A stretch of 64,000 nt of DNA from Trichostrongylus colubriformis (taxonomy: Eukaryota; Nematoda; Chromadorea; Rhabditida; Trichostrongylidae): NCBI GenBank assembly GCA_963978905.1, contig OZ022258.1, forward strand, positions 56,094,591 to 56,158,590, in the 5' to 3' direction. Shown here piece by piece: positions 12,701 through 21,882 of this stretch (its first letter is position 1; every line of letters begins with the position of its first letter). Below the pieces are notes generated by a model that was given only the letters and a program-made list of their open reading frames with translations, was not told the DNA's origin and ran no database searches. Position numbers and translations under genes: made by a program.

Positions 12701-15700
12701 CGCGAGGCAGAGTGGCATGGGGAGGTGCAGAGACGAAGCAGACAACGAGACAGGGTGGCACAGGCGGAGGCGTAGAGACACGTGTCCATGCCCCCTGTCG
12801 ACGGCACTGCGAAGTATGGGAGCGGTGTGCGAGTGCGCTTTTAATTGCCATTTTATAATACTTATGGGAAACATGTCTTTTCAGTTTTGATTTTCCTCAT
12901 TATCTCCAATGGTGTCGTTGAGGTTTGGATGTTGAAAATTACAAGAGTTCGGTAAAGTGCAGATGGTATAATGTACTTCTCCCACTCCTTCCATAAGCGG
13001 CAGATAACCGTTGTGAAAGCATACTTGATCACGGGCAACGTATCTTCATGAATTGGAGAAGATGTTAAACTATCGAGCTCACATCAATTCTGGACAAATT
13101 TCGATTGTAAACATCCAGAAAAGCAGTTACTGGCTCGTTTTGCTGACAGTACGGCTCACACATATTGTAGTACGTCAATTGGTGACCTGATGAATCCTGC
13201 AAAATTTCAGTTCAAGATGTGCAATCAGTATGGCGTTTGGGCTTGTTGGGGAAATAGGAAAAGATCTCAGATTACTCTGGACATTTGCCACGACACCACC
13301 ACTCTGAGAATTTCCGAAATTGATGCCAAATTTCCTTTTAGTATCTGCCAAACGATTTTTTCAAATGAATTTATGAAGGTTTATCGCAACGAACCGTTCC
13401 CCATGTCGAATAGTTCGCGCTTCACCGCCTATAAATAGCCATAAATTTACCGACGTCCAACACTTGTCAGCATAGCGCAGTTGTAAGTTTAGCGGTTCAT
13501 TTGTAAGAGGAGATAGTCTAGATCCCTACAGTGGTTTGCTTTGGATTTCATCAGAAATCACTACAGGGAATGTGCTCATAATATACTAGGAAACGCTCTC
13601 TTTGTACCACACTATCTCTATCTACAAAATTCCAAAAAGCGACGATTCGGGTTGTGCAAAACGAGCACGGCAATGTTTAGGGGTCAAAGCACTTCTGTGC
13701 GTTTTGAATTAATCGAGTTTTCGACCGTTTCCGAAAACCTTAATTCGCATGAAGTGAGTAGTATGCTTACCATTTTTACAATGAGAATCTTACAAATACT
13801 GTACAGCTAACCAAACAATTCTCAACCAAGTTGTCTATCGCAGCAAACGTTTATAGTAAGCCTGCAGGACAAGCATCAATGAAGTCACTTTGTTAAATGT
13901 GCTACCACTTAATTATTTACTTCCAAAATTTGGTCAAAAACTCGACTCAGCTAGCAATTTGTTCGGGAGTGATCCGCCTCCTGATCACCACACACAGCTT
14001 TTGCGCGATAACTCTCCTGGCTCGCGCTCCACAGGCTTCTTCATTCACCATGTGAGGGTACTGTCATCAGTCAATCATAAGAATCTTCATAGATTCGAAA
14101 TCGTTTGGCAGTTTTGAAGCATGTGATATATTTCGCATTGCAAGTGTCTACCTCAATCCAAAATCCTTTCTTCATCAGCTCTCTACATACACGTTCACAT
14201 CGTCACACACTAGAAGCACACCTCTGCTGTGATTTCGGTGTTTATTTCATGGATCAAATTCCAAAGCTGTTGGCTGTAGTTGTCTCGCAGTAGACTACCA
14301 TTATCTCTTGACTCAATTATTACCTGAAAATGGGGAGATGGATCAGTATCGAAGAAAATGAGAGCTAGGATGCTTAGGTTTCGATGTCATATAGACAGTT
14401 TGGAGAGTATACATATGGAGCTAATATCATATATCAATATCAAATGGAAGTATAAGAAGAACCTGACAGGGTAAGGAACCTGTACCTTTTTTTTCAAAAA
14501 TTCTGTTCTTTGCTTCTCCATCAATAGTGAGTATTCGCTCTCCACTTCTTCTCTTAACGAGTAGCGCTCGTCACTCGATTCAAAGTTCCCGCGCAAAGCG
14601 CATCTGCTTTTCAGCTGTTGACTGCGTGATCTACTATCTTAAGCCGCGTCCATACTTTGCGCTAGCAGGACGTGGCTGAATAAGAGACAGGATGGTAGAG
14701 ACGGTAGAGAGACGCAAGGACACGCAGTAATGCCGTGCCGCAGGCACGGCAAAATATGAACGCAGCCTTACACTTCATCTTCCTCTTTGGTGCGAAGTCC
14801 ATGCCACACCCATCAGCTCGGCAATCGGGCAGTTGTGTTGACTCCCGGCTCAACGTTACCGCTATTAGATTGAATCCAGAGCTGATATATACCAAAATAG
14901 GCTTTGCTCTCAAATTCATTCGGTCTCTCACCATCTTTTTTCTTTCCCTTTCGTTTTTCGGCTGACGGGAGGCGCGGTATCAAAGGCGATGTGAACATGG
15001 TGACCCACACATCGATCTCGGTTTTCCGCGAAATTTAGGCGGGAAAAAAATTGCGCGGTCTACACGGCAGACCTGTTCTCAGTCTGCTTCAGTGAGCACA
15101 CGCGGACAGTCTCTTCTACGGAATCATCTGGATCCTCTTCATTGATCAGCCAGGCTGCAACCATGATCCACACTACTACTTCGCCCCTGACTCGTCCTCC
15201 GGACATCCATATTCCGAAAAGCACGAGTTCCGGTCGGCCAGGGACGAGGTTCCGACATCTCACGCTACTCTCCAAAAGACGGTGTGGGTGAAAGTAGCGA
15301 TATCATCACAAGCACGCGAGTGGTTCGAAAGGCTAGCAGGTGGAGTGACACTGAGTCATGCGGAGAGATCCACACTACTGTGGAAACTGGTGGCCTCCAT
15401 TTTCGGATGTAGTTCCAGCGTTCCAATGTACTCGACATTGCGGAACTAATCAGGAAGCTCGGTTCGGATGGAGAGGGGGGCGCCTTCGCGAATCCGGTTG
15501 AGGTGGAGTCAAACAAATACAGTATATTAGTCAAGACGAATGGAATACAATGACAATCCAAAGCAGACGCGGGGTTATATAGTAGTCGACCTGGTCAAAT
15601 ATCCTAGGAAATTGGCGCCTAAAAGGTCGTCTGTAATTGACTACGGTAGACCACACGTGAGAACCCACATGCCTACAACACCTCCCCCATTCACTATGAT

Positions 15701-18700
15701 GAGTATGATTTCTTCTTTGTCCACCGTTAGCCGACGTGGTGAGTGACGAGCCCTTAGTGTAAGTCGTCGAAGTCGTGGTGTCGACGGCGGAGTTGAACGT
15801 GGTGCAGCTTCGTTGTCATGTGTCGTCGAGTTGAGGGGAGTTAAAATCGTACCATTGTCCAGCGTTAATCAATCGGTGACGACAGTAGGTCCGTTATGCA
15901 GTGGTAGTAGGTCGAACACGTCCAGTAGGCGATTGACTGATTGAGTTGTTGTTGCGCGGTTTCAGCTGGTTGGCGTGTCGTGTTTGGACTAAGTTACCGC
16001 AACGTACGAGATACATGACGTTTCCGAGATATCGCACGATGCCGGGGGTCCATGTAATTTTTGCTCCGCGGTAGTCTCTGGCATATACAGCATATCTACG
16101 TCGGAGTGGCGACGTTTGGCTCCGTGATGTCTGTTAAACTGGTCCTCCATTTTGGTGTCTCGACTTCCTATGTGGAGTTATCCCACCTGGTAGGATAGAT
16201 ATGGTCATGATGGCTACCGGAAGAAATATACGGTTACTGGCGACCTACAGGCCTGGGGTCCAAAATGTGGAAGTGGATGCGAAATCAAGGGCATTCCTCA
16301 AGGAAGTGGGCGAATAGTCATTAGACATCGTCCTAACCGACAATATTTACTCTCTCTTCGGCAGACCCTTCGGCGATCTTTTTGCTTGGAAACTCAACCA
16401 TAAGCTAGACGGTTATTATTCACTGAATCCTGATCCAGATGCCTTCAAGATAAACGCTTTCGCACACACCTGGCGGGGAATCTTTGGGTTCGCCTTTCCG
16501 CCATTCAATCTAGTCGGACGGGTGCTGCAGAAAGCAGTCCGAGACCGTGCAATGCTAAATCTCGTGACTTGGCTGTGGAAGATACAGTCCTTGTTTCCGC
16601 TCCTTCTGAGGCACGCACAAATGTTGAAAGTTCTGCATAGATGCGACACACGACCGTTGCTGTCCAATGCGCAGGGAAAAGACACCCCTCTTATCTCAGA
16701 AGGATTTCGCACTCCTAACCTGGAAGATTTCGCCAAATCCTGGGCCAGTGTGGGGTGCGACCAACATACAATCGATACACTGTTGGCCAGCTGGGCTCCA
16801 AATACTCGACGACAGTACGCCTCATTGCTGAGTAAATGACATACTTATCTCAGCGAGAGGGAAGATACACAAAAACCTACCTCCCATATAACCATGTGTA
16901 ACTTCTTATCAGAGTTGGCAGGGAGAGGTTTGTCCTACTCAGCGAAGGCTTCCCATAAAGCAGCAGTTGCCACGATCTCCGACTTTCTTACAAAGGTACA
17001 AGTTGGGCAGAGAGTCCACTAGCTGCTCGATTCATAAGAGGGCGTTTTCGGGTGGGCCCTCCAAAAGCCAAACATTCCTCTACATGGGAAGTGGATAAAG
17101 TATAAGACTACATTAGTGATCATGGCGCAGATTCGTTATTGTCTCTAAAACAGCTTATCCTCAAGCTAACAATGCTACTCGAGCTTTGTTCTGTGAGCGC
17201 CTGTCGGGAATAGGTTCATTCTCCTTGCTCAGTCTCCAGAAAAGCTCCCATGAATGGATGTTTTTTATTGATTACCGCAACAAGAATAGGAAGTTTGGAC
17301 CACCTCAGTCGTCTGAGTATGAGTCTGATGAAGTTAGCAGTCTCCTTTGCCCCATTAAAACATCTGAAGACTACATTGCGGCGATAAGTAAATTCCGAGG
17401 CGAGGAGCACAGACTCTTGCTCTCATGAGCTTCGCCGCATAATTCGATCTCTTCAGCCACCATAGCGTGGTGGATCAAATCGGTATAGGTAGAAGCTGAT
17501 GTGGGGAGCGATTTCTCAGCTCATTCCACCTCTGCAAGTACATCCAAACCATTTGCACACGGTCTGTCTCTGGAAGCGATAATGAGCGCTGCGGCTTGGA
17601 CCCCGGGTGGTTCAAATTTCCAAAACTTCTACCATCGCGAAAGTAGGCGGACTCGTAAAATCAGAGCTTTATTTGTCTTCTCTTTAAATTTGAGGTTTTC
17701 TCATATATTTGGTTCTACATAAGCGTTGTTACATAACTTTTTGCGAATTATGCTCTTTCCTATAATTATACTGCTGTAACATCCCAGTCTACCACTATTT
17801 TACTATATATCACTCTTGGCTGATGCAAGGTGTTGCGCGCATCACACGATAGATTAACGCAATGGGAGCAGTCTGTGATTATTGAAATTTCGAATGGGCC
17901 CATTTTGTGATCCCATGTAAAATAAGCCGGTGAACGATACTTGCTAAATTTACCTCGATAAGGTCTAGTGTTCCGTTTTGCCGTAAGAAGGTGTGTAGTA
18001 TGCGAGCTTCTTCATGACTTGGTGATTTGGAATCAGTGTAAACGATTCTCGTATTATTTATCTGAATAGCACTTTTCAGTATGTATGTGGTCTTTGCTAT
18101 CAACCGAACATTGCATGAGTATTGCAACACATTTTTCAGAGCGTTTTTACTTCGAAGTCCTCGGACTCTGCAAGCAATATGATCATCGTTGTTTTCTATC
18201 ACTTGTCTCCAATGATCAGGCAGCAGTGTAGTCCATCTGCCCAGAAGTTCACAAGTTACGATTTGTGTAACTCATGGATACACAATTTAGGTGCTGTAGA
18301 TAGTCAAACATATCTAACGTAGTCGTTGGAACATACTAGTTTGAAAGAATATGTGGAAAGATGGAACTTTACTGGTGAGCTTTTTGGTACAGTCCTGCAT
18401 GAACTTTGCTACATGCTGAAGCATATGACCCCCTGTGAGACAATCAGCTGCTTTTCGGAAAAGGTGAGAGGTACTGTTCGCCACCTTCTGCTGTCTTTTG
18501 CACATACAGAGGTCGTTACAGTAGCATCGGCCTTTACAGGTTCAATTATGGCACTCGTGAGAAAAATACGGAGCAAATGGGTTTTACCTGAAATCCAGAT
18601 CTTGCACACGTGAAGACGAGTCTCCACTACATTGGCAGTGGTACGTCTTCTTACAGTTGAGGTAATGTGCCCAGCCTTCAAATTCAGTTATAGCGTATCG

Positions 18701-19619
18701 CATATATTCTATCAATCGATGACAGCACAAAGCAAGTGCTGCTGCCACTCATCGCACGATGACTTTCGAATTCGATCTTGAGCCTCCAAAGATATCACTT
18801 TTCAGCGGGTGTTCAACCGCTTGTGGGATGGTGGGAATATCATGCCTTCTGATCCGAAACGTAGCAGCAACTACTGTAGGATAACAGATGGCGATAAGAG
18901 TGAGTGCGGCATGAGTATTAGCAGCTATTTCCTCAACTAGAGATCATGACGATACTTGCGAGGCATAATGGGTCCACTGATTCGAGCGAAGAAGCTACGA
19001 AGAATGCTGGAAGTGTCACAAGGCTATGTCCAGCTTCATGTGTATATACTACATAATGGTATCCGTAGCGCTGGCTCTTAGAGGGGGGGGGGTTTCGTGA
19101 TGTGGCCTGGAATGCAAACTGTTAACTGCGCATTCGTTCAACATGGGGCAAGCAGCGGGCGGTCGCGTTGCGCTAGGTGGTCAGAGCAGTTTGGTCAACT
19201 GTTCACTATTTACTGCTTCGCTCCTTACTTCGAGATATTATAGAGTTCATCTGACATCTGAAAATATGAGGACTGACAAAAAACGTGTGACAGCTCATGG
19301 ATCCTCTAACTGCTTCAAATGCACTCTATCGCTCCAAGGGTCAGTGTAAGAGGTACGTTTGCGTCCTATGTACTTGATATGAAATCTTCGAAGGGCAGCG
19401 AATGTAGCCAAACTCAATACCCATTGTAGATTTTGCAAAATAATCAAATACACATAGATGAAATACATAAGCACATAGGTGAAATACATAAACAAGTATG
19501 GGACCAACCTGATGAAATCGAAGAAATCCGACTGAGGAAAAAGCAGAAAACAGTAACAATGCAATAATATAAACCCATGGATAAGATCCAATCGAGAGGC
19601 CAAGCTTGTAGAATGCTCG
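702..19619 (-). CDS. PTR-A: Patched-related (sterol-sensing-domain) membrane protein gene, N-terminal half, nine exons, continues past left edge
   Basis: Coding exons, in order on the minus strand: 19619-19509, 18061-17954, 14323-14222, 13196-13083, 11717-11547, 10367-10290, 8624-8539, 3594-3443 and 790-702. Each is bounded by AG and GT, and all phases match, giving one open frame of 337 residues. The order of parts is that of nematode Patched-related proteins: first membrane helix, ectodomain with CEPYC and GRRVFIAENIHGV stretches, then sterol-sensing helices ending in GIDDVFIML, whose paired aspartates are the RND-type charge-relay residues. In C. elegans such proteins act in cuticle, moulting and lipid handling; that role is inferred here by family. 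The starting ATG exon (above 19.62 kb) and the C-terminal half (left of base 1) are missing from what I can identify. Introns of up to about 5 kb contain two LTR elements, a DIRS-like remnant, satellites and MITEs. No inactivating change is visible in the nine exons. Confidence 0.9.
1643..1904 (-). repeat. 3' LTR of element 1
   Basis: Direct repeat partner of 2904-3166. On the minus strand it carries a TATAAAA box (plus-strand 1746-1755) and ends TTAATTACCCAAGTTTGAGG. The end of the gag reading frame overlaps its start. Confidence 0.8.
1939..2871 (-). CDS. Gag-like zinc-knuckle protein of element 1 (frameshifted near the 3' end)
   Basis: A 310-residue frame, first ATG at its second codon. 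The N-terminal 200 residues are polar and acidic. Then comes a Cys/His cluster: C214, C217, H223, C228 (CAFCFGVGLHYSDSC), followed by C247, C250, C254, C258, C265 and C268. This is the multi-knuckle pattern of nematode gag-like retroelement proteins. At about position 2003-2006 the frame shifts: the final knuckle (RHHRAV followed by a CPVPDAKKYL stretch) continues in the frame that ends at 1886. The copy is therefore nearly intact with one late shift. It presumably packages element RNA. No pol domain lies nearby. Confidence 0.75.
   Translation of the reverse strand: MMQSKLNSLTASSQATHSRNSERLSALEPTKAQNAAVQHEDARPDDSQPVEVDASRVNRVVVHEKPQEEEETDDQYFEILTIEVSDCVSPLRMKASSSKPNEEKTEEGKNLSGHDGSPETLKRKPVLVASEDRTLLRRRTREDDRGTVDTPQGSPSEAERGAKRIKSSVVVPQKDVSRLQDLRREVEAMEDILSRYPHRNIGAWSRGVAPNLQCAFCFGVGLHYSDSCPHYVDGNARLRVLLSGNRCPQCPLFCTGQCASSEEGCWYCRQLRGTPFQDQVPSYRHHRAVALFLMPRSTSATEGKRNNWPT
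2904..3166 (-). repeat. 5' LTR of element 1
   Basis: Same sequence as 1643-1904, including the TATAAAA box on the minus strand (plus-strand 3007-3016) in a GC-flanked context, a plausible promoter for the gag ORF that starts about 35 bases inside the repeat. Confidence 0.8.
3443..3594 (-). CDS. PTR-A exon: sterol-sensing domain helices 2-3
   Basis: One base, 50 codons, one base. SKPLEAMIGGVVPLLAGVTT is a near-signature of Patched-related proteins, followed by a second hydrophobic stretch ending FMILAI and a split glycine codon. Acceptor AGTTTAG, donor GTAAGA. The 4.9-kb intron upstream contains a whole gag-type LTR element (5004-6936). Confidence 0.93.
3595..5003. other. PTR-A intron sequence, no recognisable gene
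   Basis: I see no exon-like frame with conserved motifs. A short stretch near 3705-3745 resembles, inverted, 7125-7165 (the same TTGTCCAAAAACTC core), pointing to a dispersed repeat. Confidence 0.5.
5004..5332 (+). repeat. 5' LTR of element 2
   Basis: Shares runs with 6607-6936, for example AAAGCCTACCGTACCA, TCAGTTATTTGGTCATTTAG and CATATCCTCATATTTTCATA. It begins TCGCGAGCA and ends CCCAAGTTTGAG. Confidence 0.75.
5951..6589 (+). pseudogene. Gag-like zinc-knuckle remnant of element 2
   Basis: The coding trace changes frame at least three times. It runs from 5951 to a TAG near 6068, then in another frame from about 6018 through 6151-6432. That middle piece contains CLFCGARGKHFSDSCPEIPD and CHMCLETEYSKTERC, close kin of the element 1 knuckles. 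The last knuckle (CFHCKVIGHHSAIC, about 6416-6457) is in a third frame, and the tail to 6589 in a fourth. The copy cannot make an intact protein. Confidence 0.7.
6607..6936 (+). repeat. 3' LTR of element 2
   Basis: Partner of 5004-5332 with the same first and last bases and the same internal blocks in the same order. Several small indels between the two fit an old insertion. Confidence 0.75.
6937..8538. other. PTR-A intron sequence with a GC-rich block
   Basis: Positions 7745-8345 are clearly more GC-rich than their surroundings and open on both strands. None of the frames shows a family I recognise. It is probably another transposon remnant. Confidence 0.4.
8539..8624 (-). CDS. PTR-A exon: second transmembrane helix
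   Basis: 28 codons plus two bases: MQQVGSRMAPYLSIALFLLV and on to LCSI, then a split arginine codon completed by the 3594-3443 exon. G-x-x-M-x-P followed by a long hydrophobic helix opens the sterol-sensing domain in this family. Acceptor TTACAG, donor GTACGC. Confidence 0.9.
9590..10200 (-). repeat. Tandem satellite array (inverted copy of the 46 kb array)
   Basis: Read on the minus strand, the segment repeats a unit containing GCTGATAAGGAGCAT..GAAGCGAATGTCACC.. and CTCCTTTCGGGTTGACG, the same unit seen on the plus strand at 46.4-47.05 kb. Its leader (plus-strand 10129-10200) also matches the leader at 46.3 kb. CTTATCA landmarks recur roughly every 100-150 bp. It lies inside a PTR-A intron. 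Confidence 0.6.
10290..10367 (-). CDS. PTR-A exon: end of ectodomain 1
   Basis: 26 codons in phase 0, AVSLVHSDKYDLLRAIIGSD then NQAEAE. It sits between the W-E block and the second helix, where the family has an S-x-x-S-D strand followed by an acidic helix. Acceptor CTTTTCAG. The donor would be GTTCGT, the same hexamer used by the 702-790 exon. A stronger-looking GTAAGA four bases further on gives the wrong phase. Confidence 0.7.
11547..11717 (-). CDS. PTR-A exon: ectodomain 1 core (YP...GRRVFIAENIHGV)
   Basis: 57 codons in phase 0. YPTMDILGRRVFIAENIHGV is followed by an LLHYLMVYPE strand and an LLDWEAK end, the usual YP...G...IG...GV...LxY...WE layout of the family. Acceptor TTTTCAG, donor GTACGA. 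Confidence 0.92.
12366..12825. mobile_element. MITE, longer member (TIR GCCGCG..CATxCTTTG)
   Basis: The left end GCCGCGCTCATTCTTTGTGC pairs with the right end, whose reverse complement begins CCGCTCCCATACTTCGCAG. The inside is itself an inverted pair: the 12425-12450 block (GTACACTTATGACAGAAAAC) reappears reversed at 12670-12705. It is GC-rich relative to its flanks. It shares its body with the copies at 14.6 and 43.4 kb (GAGGCAGAGTGGCATGGGG). No clean target duplication survives. Confidence 0.55.
12545..12612. repeat. Short tandem repeat, about 23 bp x 3
   Basis: Three imperfect units of the CCATGCCACACTGCCTCC type follow one another inside the 12.4 kb MITE. The copies differ by one or two substitutions. 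Confidence 0.7.
13083..13196 (-). CDS. PTR-A exon: cysteine pair of first ectodomain
   Basis: 38 codons in phase 0 with YYNMCEPYCQQNEPVTAFLD. The CxxxC pair followed by N and an AFLD helix is a recurrent element of Patched-related ectodomain 1. Acceptor TTTTGCAG, donor GTGAGC. Confidence 0.9.
14222..14323 (-). CDS. PTR-A exon: first ectodomain, second part
   Basis: 34 codons in phase 0, VIIESRDNGSLLRDNY near the start and INTEITAE at the end. Acceptor CATTTTCAG, donor GTGTGC. It is separated from the preceding exon by a 3.6-kb intron that holds the DIRS/PAT-like remnant and a MITE. Confidence 0.87.
14642..14767. mobile_element. MITE, short member with TTA target duplication
   Basis: 126 bp with terminal inverted repeats (left AGCCGCGTCCATACTTTGC, right reverse complement GGCTGCGTTCATATTTTGC), flanked on both sides by TTA. 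A 3-bp TTA/TAA duplication is typical of PIF/Harbinger elements. It lies in the PTR-A intron between 14.3 and 17.9 kb. Confidence 0.65.
16205..17662 (+). mobile_element. DIRS/PAT-like tyrosine-recombinase retrotransposon remnant
   Basis: The plus strand encodes, in pieces, an RNase H-like tail and linker: TYRPGVQNVEVDAKSRAFL near 16240, then SLFGRPFGDLFAWKLNHKL and NAFAHTWRGIFGFAFPPFNL through LVGRVLQKAVRDRAMLNLV to about 16840. A recombinase follows: SWAPNTRRQYASLLSK, then far downstream FSAHSTSASTSKPFAHGLSL and WTPGGSNFQNFYHRESRRT (17510-17656). The FSAHS...FYHR block is where a DIRS/PAT tyrosine recombinase has its HxxR and catalytic tyrosine; HSTS here shows serine where the arginine would be expected. 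Stops and frameshifts are frequent between 16840 and 17500. The reverse transcriptase part and terminal repeats are not visible. Confidence 0.7.
16416..16839 (+). pseudogene. RNase H/linker segment and recombinase N terminus of the DIRS-like element
   Basis: The longest uninterrupted coding trace of the element. It contains NPDPDAFKINAFAHTWRGIF, then AFPPFNLVGRVLQKAVRDRA, and at its end SWAPNTRRQYASLLSK, the usual start of the SAM-like recombinase domain. It is truncated by a TGA at about 16839. Shorter matches continue in other frames. Confidence 0.65.
17954..18061 (-). CDS. PTR-A exon: start of first ectodomain
   Basis: 36 codons in phase 0, containing SPSHEEARILHTFLRQNGTL. This matches the place in Patched-related proteins where a conserved SxxEE...FL block follows the first helix. 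Acceptor TATTCAG, donor GTAAAT. It joins in frame to the exons on both sides. Confidence 0.87.
19509..19619 (-). CDS. PTR-A exon: first transmembrane segment
   Basis: 37 codons beginning RAFYKLGLSIGSYPWVYII and ending GFLRFHQ. This is the amphipathic AFYKLG lead-in plus first hydrophobic helix typical of Patched-related N termini. The acceptor is a pyrimidine-rich tract ending CTTCCAG; the donor is GTTGGT. It starts in phase 0 without an ATG, so a short 5' exon must lie at higher coordinates. I did not identify that exon. Confidence 0.88.
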
Positions 19620-20787
19620 CTGGAAGATTGAAAGCAACAGGTATTTCAAGAGTAATCAATAGTGAGAAGATATTGATTGTAAGTGGAGGCGAGGTGTTCA
19701 TGGAGACCACCTACGTTCCAGCACACGTTGGAAGGCGCGTCTCAGACCCCCTATCATGTCCCTGCCGTCGTGCGCGTGGTGCTACCGCCCGAATAGCCGT
19801 GGTGGGCGGAGTCGGCACGCCATTGCCCTCCTGCTCCAGTGTTGCGGAGGACGCAAAAACGCGTTTTTAATGGCCAGGCCTGAGTAGTTTCTTCACAGTG
19901 TAGGTTTGACCAGATTTTTTTATGCTTTGAAGAAGGTAATTATGCTATACGGGTATAGGCTTACTGAGTTTACAGTGTAATCATGTATCCAAACAAGTGA
20001 CTCGTGGCGTCGCGTAGTAAAAGCAGGCACCGAGAATTCTGTCCTTGCATTCGCCCCGCCTCCATATAGAGGTTTTGCGATACAGTTAGGTTGGACTGCT
20101 TGTGCTTCATAGAGTGAGACATTTGCGGGCAGATGTCGGATCTGTTTTTACTTTTAGCAACGCCTTAGGTACTTAGGATTATCATGCTAATTGCCTCCAG
20201 AAACTATTGGGTCGGTTCATGATTCCCGCACGAACTTGGCCTATTTTCGCTCTTTTTTGTTTTTCATTGTTATATTCACCAATCTAATATGCGCTCAACT
20301 ATCTACAGTACATTCGGATGCATTGGTAGCCGGTCAACTCCCTTCCCAAGGACGAAGAAAGATAGGATGTTGATTTTGGGATCGCTTTGTTAGCTTGCCA
20401 TTTACTCTTAGGAAAAGAAGCTAGAGAGCAATTCAGGTAATGGTCCATTAGAGCGAGATCAAGAGTGTACAATGATTCAAAAGTCTTCGATTTTTCCTGA
20501 ATTTTCTTTGGAATGATTCTTGAGTACTACCAGTATAAAAGCAGATTTCGACTTACTTTTCTGTCTGTATAATGCCCCACAAGCAAGCTACCCACAGCAG
20601 AATTTTGTCCGAGCATTAGCTCCGATAGAAAGTATCAGCGAGTATGTCTTTTCACTTCCCATGAGAATCGATGAACTTTTTGTCCGTGGTCTCGGACTTT
20701 GGCTGGCGGACCGGGTTATTTGAGAAGCCTCTGCCACCTGTAGAACTGTTCGCATGCAGTACCCTCTCTTCATCGCTCTCAACTATT

Positions 20788-21100
20788 ACAAGGATGCTGA
20801 GTTATGGACAAAAACTTCGGTGTCGGACGGAACTCGAACCCGCACTTCATCCTTTCCAGGGATATGTGCTAATCCAGCTGCTGATAAGCTATGGTGAATA
20901 TACCATTCAAAAGCTGAGTTAAGGTGAAAGGGGTGTCGGTAGTGTGTAATGGATTAGCATATATCCCCGGAAAGGATAAAGTGCGGGTTCCAGTCCCGTC
21001 CGGCACCGAAGCTTTTGCCCATAACTCAGCATCCTTGTAGTAACTTTCGCATCGCGAGCTGCGGCGATAAACAGCAGTTATCAAAAATCAAAAATATCAA
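20788..21100. repeat. Palindromic tRNA-like (SINE-like) element
   Basis: The arms AAGGATGCTGAGTTATGG and its complement near 21020-21040 face each other. Each arm carries the 3' half of a tRNA-like sequence with a B-box-like GGGTTC(C/G)AGT(C/T)CC. The left copy is on the minus strand and truncated; the right one is complete (20933-21007). A further 60 bp on the right (TTTCGCATCGCGAGCTGCGG..) is shared with the 51.7 kb copy, as in a SINE body. Confidence 0.6.
20933..21007 (+). ncRNA. tRNA-like fold (probable SINE head or tRNA pseudogene)
   Basis: 75 nt folds as a cloverleaf on paper: acceptor GTGTCGG with CCGGCAC (one G-U), anticodon stem TATCC with GGATA, 7-nt loop CCGGAAA, T stem GCGGG with CCCGT. 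An A-box-like TAGTGTGTAATGG and a B-box-like GGTTCCAGTCC are present. Position 33 is C rather than the required T, and a GGA anticodon would imply a serine tRNA, which should have a long variable arm. I therefore treat it as tRNA-derived rather than functional. Confidence 0.45.
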
Positions 21101-21722
21101 AGCTCTTGACTATGTTGGATAGCCACGGAAAAGTGCAAACAAAAGTGCAGAGGTAAATTGAGAGGTGAAGACGTAGTCTGAGCTTATGCATGCTCGCGCA
21201 AATGGTCTTCTAGTTCTTCCTGATTTCGTGAGCGTGGCTCAGTGATGTCGTCTTGCTGCATTGAGAAAGCACTACTACACGCCGTCAGGGCTGCCCTTCA
21301 CATAAGCTTAGCGGGAGACATCGCTAGTGAATGTTATGGGTTATCAGTGTGCTTGTAGCCCATGGTCATCAGAAAAAAACTATTTCTCAGTAAATACATA
21401 GTATCGGCGCTACATCGTCAAGTGAGTGACCGTACCCTTCTCCACTGCGTACTAGGTTTTGTCCAATCTAGCCGTTAAAGGATCCTAAGCGGTGCACGCG
21501 AAAGAGTTGAGTCTCAAGGAGCTCCTCGCAGAGATGTCTTGAAATCCAAGGCAGGTAAAGAGCAAATGAGCTGGGTAGGTATTCGGAATTTCATGTGGGT
21601 GCATATTATCAGGTTAGGAGCGAAAGTTCGTTTTCCTCCGTAATTTATAGAGGAGTAAATGTAAACGGCCCGAAACTTGTGGACCGGCTAAGAATAGTGC
21701 AAACATAATCTTCTTCACGTAC

Positions 21723-21882
21723 CTTTTTCAAATTTTCGAATTCCTTCAGAGAAGACTTCATTGTTACCACCTGGAACTAAAGGGAAACGTTGTTGTCGGT
21801 ATTGTGGTGTCACAGAAATTAAGAAATGGAGGAAATCTTCATAAGCACTCAAAGGAGTTTTGACAGGAAAATGAATTCTCGA
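21723..21882 (-). CDS. Candidate coding exon, unrecognised
   Basis: Between a TTTCAG acceptor and a GTACGTG donor, one frame stays open for 53 codons with protein-like composition (PVKTPLSAYEDFLHFL, RFPLVPGGNNEVFSEG). I do not recognise the family and found no partner exon that joins in phase. It lies upstream of PTR-A on the same strand. Confidence 0.3.

Noticed and set aside
18314..18681. Minus-strand frames (for example HVAKFMQDCTKKLTSKVPSF) that recall the nematode DUF229 style
   Set aside because: They lie inside a PTR-A intron, do not join each other in phase, and the resemblance is only a loose pattern.
20933..21007. Functional tRNA gene
   Set aside because: C at position 33, an anticodon inconsistent with the arm structure, and its place in an inverted repeated element argue for a tRNA-derived repeat.
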